Assembly: GCA_025266875.1 (NCBI GenBank)
Contig: JALLLT010000010.1
Coordinates: forward strand, 496,001-560,000
Reading direction: 5' to 3'
DNA: 64,000 nucleotides
From: Fennellomyces sp. T-0311
Taxonomy: Eukaryota > Mucoromycota > Mucoromycetes > Mucorales > Lichtheimiaceae
A program made the position numbers and the translations under genes. Below, piece after piece: positions 55,451 to 64,000 of the stretch. Position 1 is the stretch's first letter, and every line of letters starts with the position of its first letter. Below the pieces are notes generated by a model that worked only from the letters and a program-made list of their open reading frames with translations, ran no database searches and was not told the DNA's origin.

Positions 55451-56243
55451 GGTGATGTGTGAAAAAAAAGATAGAGAGGAAAGAGAAAGGCGGATTGATC
55501 CTCCTATTTATTATATACAATATAAGGTGACAGTTTTAACCCCCCATTTAAAAAATTCATCCTGGATGAACCCCCAATTCCATTATCGAAGCACTAATAT
55601 TTGGATAATATAATGATCATTACAGGTTTCCGGCTTGACAACAATGCACACCCAACTCATTATAAAAAATTAAGCGCGGAAAAAAATGTCGCCACATTTC
55701 TACAGGAATTTTACATCTCGTGGTCGTTTTGCAAGTTCCCAGGAGACATTTATTCAGGAGACAAGCGCAATGGCAAGAGAGAAGCGGGCGAGGTTCTCGG
55801 CCTTGCTGCACGCCAGAAAATCTCAGCAATGAATATAAGGAGTGTTTGACATATTGGCCCCCCTCTCTCTCTCTTGCCACGTCGGACGGCTCCTTATGCT
55901 CGTTTGTTTGATGTTTAACAAGAAACCCGTTTAAGCTGCATAAAATAATTCTGTGTGAGAACGATGGGCAGGGTTTTTTTCTTATTATAGCTCATGTGTC
56001 ACGATCATGATCATTCTCCACATATATCGACGATCACTTTTTGCACTCCTCGGTTAAATTTGATCGCTGCTCGATAATTATCGATCCACCTCCCGAAGGC
56101 AATAGCACGAATGACAGATGTACACAAATACATAAAGTTATAATGATATCACCACGTCGGACCTAATGCTGGTTAATAACTACATAAGCCCGTCTATTGC
56201 ATCCTCATTGAGTATCGTCTTGCTGCACCTTCCCCACATCCCG
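55451..56243. other. Intergenic region
   Basis: 800 bp upstream of the hypothetical gene and downstream of GPC1. A TATA-like TATTTATTATATAC near 55505 may serve the hypothetical gene. No supported gene was seen. Confidence 0.35.
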
Positions 56244-57573
56244 TCACGTTGCCTTTGCCTTGTTTTCCGGTGCCGTTCCGTTCGTCTTTTCCACCAATCT
56301 CTCCACCTCAAGCGCGTATCGTCTTGAAAACACCTCAATGTAAAAGCTGGCCCCGTTAAAGATGCTTGCGGTGAACATGGCCATCAGGAAAACGGTATGC
56401 AACCAGAAGCTCTTGTACAAAAAATATGTGGGTATGGTGGTCAAGATATTGTACAGCAGCTGCAGGAACATGAACATGTAGATCTTGTACTTGGCGCCAA
56501 ACAAGAATGACAGTTTCTGGATCACGCCACGTCGACCCTGCGAATCGTCCAGCAACCACGAGTAGGATGTCACCCGCAAGCCAGATTCCACCTTTTCACG
56601 TCTGCGTACCATGATAAACACAAAGTAAAGCGCTTGCCAGATGAGATAGGCCACGGTGGAGATCACAAGCGTGTCTCGGAAGCTCAAGGTGCTGGCATCC
56701 TTGAGTGCGGGGAATCGTGCATTGCGATACTGCTCGGGTGCATCACCACCACAATCCAGTTCGGGAAGCCAACGGATAGTGTACATCACCAGGGCTGGGA
56801 AGATGTGGATAAACACGGATGTGACCTTGTCAAGTGAATGGAACACTAACGAGTTGCGCCTACAGCAACGTTTTAGCCATGTTTCTTTTCTCGCTCCATA
56901 ACGTTCTTTACCATGTGATGATAGCGCAGGCCACTGGGCCATTGGTAAGACAATACGTGGCGATAAACAGCGTTGTGGAGGAAGGGAAGCACCAGACAAA
57001 CAAGAGAGTCATGGCGTTGACAAAGTAGCATAGATCGAAAATGAAGTAATGCCATTTGCGGACCTTGTAGATGAGGTAGCGTAATGAGAGCAAATAGATT
57101 GACTGGATCGTGTAGTACAAGGGGATCCAGGTCGGCAGCCGAGCGGCCAATGCCGGCGACACGCACGCGTTGCCCACCCCAACCACAAACGAAATCTTGT
57201 CGCGCAGACGCACTGTCTTTGCATCTCGGTTCATACGTTCGTTGATAGCCTTGTATTGAGTCTCGAGCCGACCTTGGATTTTGTTTCGACGTTCTTCCAG
57301 TCGTTTTGTCTGCAAACGCAACTTGTCTTTGGTCTTGTTTGTCCACTCGCTCGAACGTTGTCGAAACTCGCGCTGCGTCTCGTTCAACTGGTGTGTAACT
57401 TGTTCCAGTGCTGCAGATAGCATGTCAATCATATCAAAGTCGTTTTCTGAAACAAAGTCAGCAGTCGTCCACCCGTCAATCAAGTCAAGCTCATGTTCAA
57501 AATCGAGGAAATCGTCCTCCGTCACGCTGCCAGTAGGTGACCCATTCAATGAAGGTCCATCGCTTATTGCCAT
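56244..57573 (-). CDS. GPC1: Glycerophosphocholine acyltransferase (GPC1 family, DUF2838)
   Basis: This membrane enzyme acylates glycerophosphocholine with acyl-CoA to make lyso-PC, a deacylation/reacylation route for phosphatidylcholine. The N-terminus is acidic and then forms a coiled coil (about residues 55-100: NETQREFRQRSSEWTNKTKD). Several membrane segments follow, with family words RDKISFVVGVGNACVSPALA, LYYTIQSIYLLSLRYLIYKV, RKWHYFIFDLCYFVNAMTLL, LVFHSLDKVTSVFIHIFPAL and YLIWQALYFVFI. Two exons join ITW to RNSLVFHSLDK through an intron of about 54 nt near 56862-56915. It ends PENKAKAT. The start at 57573 (MAISDGPSLNG) is chosen over an upstream in-frame Met because the intervening residues are unlike the family. 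The divergent neighbour is a GPAT. Confidence 0.9.
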
Positions 57574-58583
57574 TTTGTATATAATGTGCTTCCTCGATGA
57601 GAAGGGTTCGAAATGGAGTTCGGTGGAAAAGAGGAGAAGAAAAAAAAATAGTAAGTGGTGTTTTGCGCCTACGAAACTCACATGAATATTTTAGGTGACC
57701 TAATCGGCATGGTTGCGCGCGTGCTCAAAAACACGCTGCTGTGCTTGAGGCCTCGGTATGCAGTGTGTGTATCCATGGTGCCACGAGACCTCCAGTGGTT
57801 GGCAGCTGCTGAGGTAACCTGGCAACCATGATACTTCATCAAGCGGTACGCAAAGAAGGGCGCAGGTCGGATCGGCAGAAGGTGCACGCTGATCAGACCC
57901 CTGGCTATGTGCAACTATTAATAAGCACAATAGTGCTCTGAACAAGCCCCTAGGCGCTTGTACTCCCATCAAGATAATGCGATTGATATGAAAGGGATGT
58001 GGTGCGACGGTTTGAGTAATCCCGTTTGCGTTTAAGACAGGCATTGTCAGCATCATGTGAAAGTGGCCATGCAAAGCTCATACGTTAAGCGATATTGAAT
58101 CGGAGCGCCAGCGGGTAGAAGCGAGGAATGCACGGACGCATCCAATATGGGTATGGGCAATAAGCTGTGGTGTGTTCAGGTTTCATATGAAAAAAAGTCA
58201 GGGTGAACGGTTTTCATTTTTGACACGAGCACGGTCCAAAAATGGACGGCGGTTGATCTGTGTTTCGCACCATGCTTATCGAAGCTATTCGTTTAGCCGG
58301 GGCGAGGGCTGTGTATATATCATGCATGATCCAACAACATGGCCATTTTAGTGAGAGGCATGGACGACGCGCCCCAACAAACATCTCGCCCCGCACTTTC
58401 CGGGAGAGATGTGGGATATTGGATGCAAGGCGCGCGAGTGTGTGTCCAGATTGCCAATCCTTATGGAAATAAATAATAATATCACGCCTTTCTCTTTCTC
58501 TTTTCGCTCTTTCCTCTTCTTCTTTCCCTCGTATATAAACCGCGGAGTGGGCTCTCCCCCACACACACCACACTTTTTGAACA
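57574..58583. other. Shared divergent upstream region of GPC1 and GPAT
   Basis: A 1-kb region between the start codons of two glycerolipid acyltransferase genes that point away from each other. Short frames within it are unconvincing. A CT-rich tract at 58485-58530 and a TATA box precede the GPAT gene. Confidence 0.4.
58532..58539 (+). promoter_or_regulatory. TATA box of the GPAT gene
   Basis: TATATAAA lies 45 bp before the start codon, directly after a pyrimidine-rich stretch. Position fits a TATA element; function inferred. Confidence 0.5.
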
Positions 58584-61322
58584 ATGCCTCTGCTCCAGAA
58601 TCTACTGCGCAACTTCACCTACGATCTTGCGCTGTGGATCTTCAATCTCATTCTCGACATATTCTTTCGAGAAGTGCGTCCGCGCGGCGCACACCGTATA
58701 CCCAAAGACGGCCCCGTCATATTTGTTGTTGCTCCTCATGCGAACCAGGTACAGCCTTTCTCAGGAGCCCCAACAACATAGGCACTAAAAAACCCGCTAG
58801 TTTGTGGATCCCATTATTCTCATGCGAGAATGCGATCGAAGAACGTCCATGCTGATTGCGGAAAAGTCGATGCATCAAAAGGCGATTGGCACGTTTGCCC
58901 GAATGATACACGCGAGTACGTTGCTATACCCTGTGCCAAACTTTAATCTGAAACATTTTTCATATTAGTTCCTGTTATTCGTGCGCAGGATCTCGCTTAC
59001 CCCGGAAAAGGACGAATCCAGCTGCTGAACCGCAAATCGGAGCCTCTGCGCATCACTGGCATCGATACCCAATTCACAGCCCAGCTCCACCCCCGCGACT
59101 CCATCACCTTGCCCAAGAACTCGGGAAGGGCCGAGGTCATCGAGGTGCTGTCCGACACCGAATTGATCATCAAGAAGGAGTTCAAGGATCTCAAGGCCTT
59201 GGAGCTCCTGACGTCCAATGAAGGCTCGACGTACAAATGCATGCCGCATGTGGAGCAGGATTCCGTGTACCGTTGTGTGCATGACGAGCTAAATAAGGGT
59301 CAATGTATCACCATCTTTCCCGAGGGTGGTAGTCATGACCGCGCTGAACTGCTGCCCTTGAAAGGTAATACCCGTTGGCATGTCAACTGCATCGTTTCCA
59401 CAGACTTCTAATGACCTTCCATGCAGCCGGCGTGACACTGATGGCCCTCGGTGCCATGGCAAAGTTCCCCGGGTTGGATGTAAAAATTGTCCCTGTCGGT
59501 AAGTTGTGACACTTTATGCACACCAGCACTTAACACCCAAACAACAATAGGCCTTAACTACTTCCACGCCCATCGCTTCCGATCCCGCGCCGTCATTGAA
59601 TTTGGAAACCCCATTACCATTAGTGAGGATCTGGTCGAAAAGTTCAAGCTGGGGGGCGATCCCAAACGGGAGGCCTGTGGAAAGCTGCTTGATACCATTT
59701 ACGGGGCGTTGAAGGCCGTGACGGTCAACGCTGGCAGTTTTGAAACACTGATGGTAAAGTTGTTGTTGTTGTTGTTGTCGAGATAAGGGCTGATGCGAAT
59801 GTGTCACTAGCTCATCCAAGCTGCACGACGATTGTACAAGCCGGCATATCGGAAAATGCATATATCCCAAGTAGTCGATCTCAACCGACGCTTCCTGATC
59901 GGGTATAACGTATTCAAAGATGATCCCAAGGTTATCGAACTGCAGCAACGCGTATTGGCCTACAATCAGATGATCAAATACCACGGAATAAAGGACCACC
60001 AAGTGTCCAAGACCGATTTGGGCGGTCGACGCACCGTGGCACTCTTGCTGAAACGTATCCTTATCCTTACCCTTCTCACGTTATGGGCTTTCCCAGGGTA
60101 AGACGACAGATACACACAAAAATCCCACGTTCAACGCTAACATTGACCAAAAGCGCTATATTGAACCTTCCAGTTGTCATAGTCGCAAAGATTATCAGTC
60201 AAAAGAAGGCGATAGGTAACAATGCAGCTACTGCCAAAGCGAGCCAGCGTATTGACATCTATCATGTTAGCCGCTGTCAAGGGTTCAACTGTCAAAATTG
60301 CAGGACGGGACATTCTAGCGACATGGAAGATCCTCGTTGGATTGGTCCTTTTACCAGCACTATACGCTTTCTACAGCCTTATCATGTTGATTGCAGTTTT
60401 TCAAACGGACTGGGAGCTCAGATGGAAACTCGTCCTGCCACTGGCCACATGGGTGTTACTGCCATTCGTATCCTACGCTAGTCTTCGGTTCGGAGAAATT
60501 GGTTTTGATATTCTGATGTCAGTATTACTTAGACGTTAGCTGCGATGCAAATAACCTAACCTTGGTTGGGGCCGAACATACAGGTCACTACAGCCATTAG
60601 TTATGTCAATACTCGATCCCGCTGGTGCGGAGACGCTGCGACAAAACCGTGAGAAGCTGTCGCATGATCTTACAGAACTAATCAACGAATACGGCCCCAA
60701 AGTATTCACTGACTTTGATGGTAAGCATATGTTTTCATGCGCTTTGTTCATTTCTAACCGTCATTTATCAGCTGATTACATATGTCGAGCTACAGCACCG
60801 CCACCTACCTCGCGACCTGCGCCTGTTCGACGTACAAGCTCCAGCAGCTTCATCAACTGGTCCACCGGACCGAGTAAACTTCCAAAGATTGCGAGCGGGT
60901 TCTTCCAACAAGCTGCACGCATGGGATTGGATGACAAGAATATTTTCAATTGGGGACGCATCGAAGAGTCATCCGATATGGACGACAATTCCTTCTATTT
61001 GGATCGATTCAATGGCGGCATAACACCCAGCCGAAGCAGGCGTGGATCCGCAAGTGAGTCGGATTCGTCATCGCGCCCTCGAAGTCGTACCAGCAGTTTC
61101 GGTACAAGCGCAAGTGTGGATGGATTCCGCATAGAGGGAATGACAACGTTGGGCGACGCTGGTCTGAAACAACGGCCCTTATTTAAAATCGAGGATTATG
61201 ATGAGGTGAACGGTGTGGATCATCCAGTTGCGAATGGAGTACACAAAAAACGAGTGGAGGATGAAGGTTACGCTGGCGACCGTGAAGAAGATGGCATTGA
61301 GTTTAACAAAAAAGACAATTAA
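58584..61322 (+). CDS. Glycerol-3-phosphate/dihydroxyacetone-phosphate acyltransferase (SCT1/GPT2 family)
   Basis: Makes lysophosphatidic acid, the first acylation step of glycerolipid synthesis, in the ER membrane. Motif I is APHANQ/FVDP across an intron (H-x5-D type). Motif III is TIFPEGGSHD, and motif IV is near LDVKIVPVGLNYFHAHRFRS. The mid-part reads LIQAARRLYKPAYRKMHISQ. Hydrophobic segments RILILTLLTLWAFPG, AILNLPVVIVAKIIS and ILVGLVLLPALYAFYSLIML form the membrane region. The C-terminal part is Ser-rich and acidic (RSRRGSASESDSSSRPRSRT), a likely phosphorylated tail as in yeast Gpt2/Sct1. Introns are near 58749-58803, 58914-58969, 59364-59425, 59498-59550, about 59755-59810, about 60100-60152 and two more to about 60772. 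Exon ends between 60100 and 60600 are the least certain. Confidence 0.9.
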
Positions 61323-61404
61323 TAAAATTCATGTAAGATGCATGTTTCAATACCACTCAGGTTTCCCAGGATGGATTCTACCATAGGTGCCTTCTTCGCA
61401 CGTA

Positions 61405-61575
61405 CAGTGGCCGCTTTATATAACGATATGATGGTGCAGCCCAAACTTATCGTTATATCAAAATATCGTTATATAAAATGGGATTTGGCAATGATTACCG
61501 TTTTGGTGCAACGAGAATTGTATCGTTATATCGAATTATCGTCACATAAAATATCATTATATAAAGCAGCCACTG
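61405..61575. mobile_element. Short inverted-repeat MITE (Tc1/mariner-like, TA target)
   Basis: The left end reads CAGTGGCCGCTTTATATAAC; the complement of the right end reads CAGTGGCTGCTTTATATAAT. The match continues through GATAT, about 25 nt with two mismatches. TA flanks each side (61403-61404 and 61576-61577), as expected for a TA target duplication. The 171-bp interior has no coding capacity and repeats the word ATCGTTATAT in direct orientation. It lies just after the GPAT stop. Confidence 0.75.
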
Positions 61576-61577
61576 TA

Positions 61578-62401
61578 GTTTCCTTACTGATAACAGTCGC
61601 TATCACTGTATATATCTGTTTATGTGTACTGAAGACGCACCATTGTGGGATACGAAATCCGGGAGAGCTCTTCAAAATGTTGCCTATCATATCAGCACAT
61701 TCTGAATGGATACCTTGAGTTTTTTCTGGCCTGAGAAGTACTAGACACATAGGTTATCCAGGTGTACGCCAACGCGATGCCAGGGGATAGATCTTTGAGT
61801 CTAAACTACGTCCTCCCGGTGTTTCCATAACCATATGGTTCTTCTTGTTGCTATCTGACCTGTCCGCATACATCACATCAACGAAGTGTCGCTAGCTGAA
61901 ATGTCGAGCTAGTCTGGATTTTTCAAGACTTTGCACAGATTCTCGACACCTTTTGGACTTAGCTTTGCGATCGGTGCTCAAAATGCATGGAGTACCCCAA
62001 CCTTGACGATTAAAGTTGAGAGCATTGTCGTTTTTAACGGGAATCAATAGAGAAGCCAGTTTGTTTTCTGCTTATTGAAGAAGTTGTCCATGATGTTTTT
62101 GTGCTTTAAAATTGGCTTTAGTTCATCGATGAAGCATACCAGTCGCTTTTGTGTAACCGCTGGAAGTTTATGTAGTCGTCGACTTCGAAACCCAGCTCAC
62201 TGCCAACCATGTATACACTTGTACAATGTATTCGTGCGTGCCTAATAAGTAATCCTGATGAATTTATTCTATGCATAGGTAAATATGACAGATTACATGC
62301 GATAGGTTGTCAGCGATGTATAAGCTGTTATGTACAAGGACTGCGCGAAAAAGTGAAGGGAGGAATTAATGATTAGCTCGCAAGAGTATAATAACCTGAT
62401 A
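61578..62401. other. Intergenic with a weak degenerate minus-strand reading
   Basis: No intact gene. The minus strand between about 62110 and 61750 can be read as protein-like text broken by stops, for example QGWGTPCILSTDRKAKSKRC, RHFVDVMYADRSDSNKKNHM and GGRSLDSKIYPLASRWRTPG. This may be remains of a gene or element, but no family is recognised. Confidence 0.2.
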
Positions 62402-62710
62402 TCATCGACAAGAGATATTTCCACCGGCTGCTCTGCCTTCCGTTATCTTCTCTTGCAATTCTAACGCTTTTGTTTTCAAAAACTTCATCGTATTGTTCAG
62501 TTCAATAACTTGTTGATGGGGAGATAGGTTTGCCGAAATAAGCGTTTGGACCAAATTTTCAAGCCACCCAACGGAAGTAATCAGCTCGTTCTCCAGTTTT
62601 GCTATAGAGCTTCGTATTATTTGGTTTTTTCTGAATATTCTTCCCGGGTGTGCTTCAGTTTCATTAATATCGGCAGGCTGTTCAGTGTACACTTCGTGGT
62701 CTTGATGCAT
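62402..62710 (-). CDS. Small coiled-coil protein, unknown (weak MED9 resemblance)
   Basis: A 102-residue single-exon frame. The first third is acidic and polar (MHQDHEVYTEQPADINETEA). The rest is predicted helical with heptad-like hydrophobics: SSIAKLENELITSVGWLENL, VQTLISANLSPHQQVIELNN and TMKFLKTKALELQEKI. The segment LSPHQQVIELNN...KTKALELQEK vaguely recalls the C-terminal helix of Mediator subunit 9, but the likeness is short and not decisive. It has no signal peptide or membrane segment. It starts about 280 bp from the divergent F-box gene. Its helical pattern makes it more than a chance frame. Confidence 0.45.
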   Translation of the reverse strand: MHQDHEVYTEQPADINETEAHPGRIFRKNQIIRSSIAKLENELITSVGWLENLVQTLISANLSPHQQVIELNNTMKFLKTKALELQEKITEGRAAGGNISCR

Positions 62711-62988
62711 TGTCAGGTAGATTGGATTTGAGCAAGAAACTTGAGTGAAGACTTGCGGCTTGTGCGTTCGAGGACTATATTTGCAACAGAAGGTGTATTT
62801 CTGGAAGTTGTTATGACCAGGCGTAGGAACTAACAGCTTAGTGGATAGCGATGAGTTATCTGGTTTTATTGATGTGTGCTAGGCTTGCTATTTTAATCAA
62901 GCAGCAAGCTTCCATTTCTGGCAATGCGCCGCCCATATGAAAAGCATAAAAAGCCCACTAAAGTGACCCTCTTTTTCGTCAAAACACC

Positions 62989-64000
62989 ATGACAGCTCTG
63001 GAATCACTTCGCCATCAGTGTCTCAAGGAACTGAAAGTCCAGCCACTTCAAGACTTGTGGAAAGGTGCCAAGGACTCATTCGATTCGCATCACTACCTTG
63101 ACGCCGTCCAAGATCTGACTACTGCGGTCGATGAGATCGAGCAAAACGTGTTGGCTGTCACTTTGCTAAAGCGTGCGGTGGCGTACAGCTGCCAGGGCAA
63201 CTTCGAAGCTGGTATCAAGGACGCATACAAGGTTATGAAACTAGCGCCGAGTCTCTTTGAAGGCTATTTCTGTGCTGGAAGCCTGCTGCACCTCACAGGT
63301 GACTACAGGAATGCCCAGGCTGTCTACACAGAAGGCATTAGCGCTGTCTCTGGCCAGTGCTCAGAGTATGAGCAGCTCATTCGAGCCAAACGAGCCGTGG
63401 AGGATCATATTCGTGAAGCAAACACCGCCCTTTTCAAGAAGCTTCCGTATGAACTGCTGGCCCATATCTTTGGTGACCTGCTCTCTTTCAACGATCAACT
63501 CCAGTGTATGTTTACCTGTCATGCATGGCAAGACTTTTTTTTAGAGGACCTCCCACGAGTGTCGCGCCAGATTGTTCTGGGTAATATGCCAAAAAGTTTC
63601 ATGGGTCGACTCGCCCAGACCGTGAATACAAATCACCGAGAGGATCTTCCAATAAGAGGCCATCAAACATACCAAGTGTCAATACTACCTGAAACCCGTA
63701 ATTCAATATTAGAACATGCACTGTATCTTTTGTCACAAGATAGCTGGCGTGGTCGCATTCGTTGCCTAGGTAAACTTTTAAGCTCGGATTGGAAAAAGAT
63801 AAAAAGACTGACAGAAGGATCCATAGACATATACGCTGAGTTACATTTTGTTCCAGAAGCAACGCCTATGCTTGATAGATTATTGAAGCAAAACAGTGAA
63901 AATTTAAAACGATTGACTAGATGCAACATCATCGACCCGGAGGTTGCCGTGCATGCGCTGAACATGTGCGCAAAGCTGTCACATTTGGTAATTACCAAGT
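62989..64000 (+). CDS. TPR/F-box protein (Dia2/Pof3-like), 3' end outside window
   Basis: The frame is open from the start at 62989 to the window edge (337 residues visible). Residues about 10-130 form TPR-like helix pairs (WKGAKDSFDSHHYLDAVQDL, AVAYSCQGNFEAGIKDAYKV, CAGSLLHLTGDYRNAQAVYT). An F-box follows at about 150-190 (LFKKLPYELLAHIFGDLLSF, then QLQCMFTCHAWQDFFLEDL). LRR-like text then begins (RRLTEGSI-type strands, LKRLTRCNIIDPEVAVHALN, CAKLSHLVITK). TPR, F-box and LRR in this order is the Dia2/Pof3 arrangement of SCF ubiquitin-ligase adaptors, and such genes are numerous in some Mucorales. Substrate unknown. No intron was needed in the visible part. A TATA-like CATAAAAAGC lies near 62944-62953. 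Confidence 0.85.
   Translation, partial: MTALESLRHQCLKELKVQPLQDLWKGAKDSFDSHHYLDAVQDLTTAVDEIEQNVLAVTLLKRAVAYSCQGNFEAGIKDAYKVMKLAPSLFEGYFCAGSLLHLTGDYRNAQAVYTEGISAVSGQCSEYEQLIRAKRAVEDHIREANTALFKKLPYELLAHIFGDLLSFNDQLQCMFTCHAWQDFFLEDLPRVSRQIVLGNMPKSFMGRLAQTVNTNHREDLPIRGHQTYQVSILPETRNSILEHALYLLSQDSWRGRIRCLGKLLSSDWKKIKRLTEGSIDIYAELHFVPEATPMLDRLLKQNSENLKRLTRCNIIDPEVAVHALNMCAKLSHLVITK

Noticed and set aside
57678..58074. Minus-strand frames between GPC1 and GPAT
   Set aside because: Overlapping frames of similar length with unlikely composition; better explained as the shared divergent upstream region.

Overview
The window reads as nuclear DNA of an early-diverging filamentous fungus, most likely Mucoromycota (order Mucorales). 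The grounds are gene structure and gene content. Genes are dense in short introns of about 50-80 nt with GT/AG ends. Two family 45 endoglucanases are of the kind known from Rhizopus, Mucor and Phycomyces. There are also a chitin synthase, an ERG24 sterol C-14 reductase, a TPR/F-box protein of a type that is expanded in Mucorales, and a DUF8032-like regulator. Species cannot be named from this sequence. No tRNA, rRNA, CRISPR or prokaryotic features were seen.

Layout. 1-6.1 kb: housekeeping block with the 3' part of a DEF1/UBAP2-like gene, then ERG24 and enolase in tandem on the minus strand. 6.1-11.6 kb: gene-poor, with one unrecognised multi-exon minus-strand coding region near 8.1-9.0 kb. 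11.6-16.6 kb: a mitochondrial carrier (with a 6-nt microexon) convergent with mitochondrial Lon protease. 16.7-22.5 kb: a small secreted CBM14 chitin-binding protein, a decayed tandem copy of it, a chitin synthase, and the complex I subunit GRIM-19. 22.9-24.5 kb: a nucleolar NIFK/Nop15-like RRM protein. 26.7-42.1 kb: accessory, mostly secreted block with a PL14-like GPI protein, a bZIP factor, a CBM1-GH45 cellulase, a CBM-less GH45 paralogue, two duplicated proline/histidine-rich secreted proteins, a decayed F-box/LRR-like gene and a MITE-like element. 44.2-61.3 kb: GH47 alpha-mannosidase, DUF8032-like regulator, alanyl-tRNA synthetase, an unknown membrane protein, and divergent GPC1 and GPAT glycerolipid acyltransferases. 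61.4-64 kb: a second MITE-like element, a small coiled-coil protein, and the 5' part of a TPR/F-box gene.

How the parts relate. Several products act on the cell envelope or on external polysaccharide: chitin synthase, chitin binder, PL14-like protein, GH45 enzymes, proline-rich wall-like proteins and ER/Golgi mannosidase. GPC1 and GPAT feed the same phospholipid pool and share a 1-kb divergent promoter region. The most informative unusual signals are the 6-nt microexon that completes a carrier signature motif, two GC-AG introns, a gene-conversion-like tract between the GH45 paralogues, duplicated secreted-protein genes with conserved promoters, and two short inverted-repeat elements. I did not find a convincing novel multi-gene system. 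The unrecognised coding region at 8.1-9.0 kb and the proline/histidine-rich pair are the best candidates for undescribed biology.
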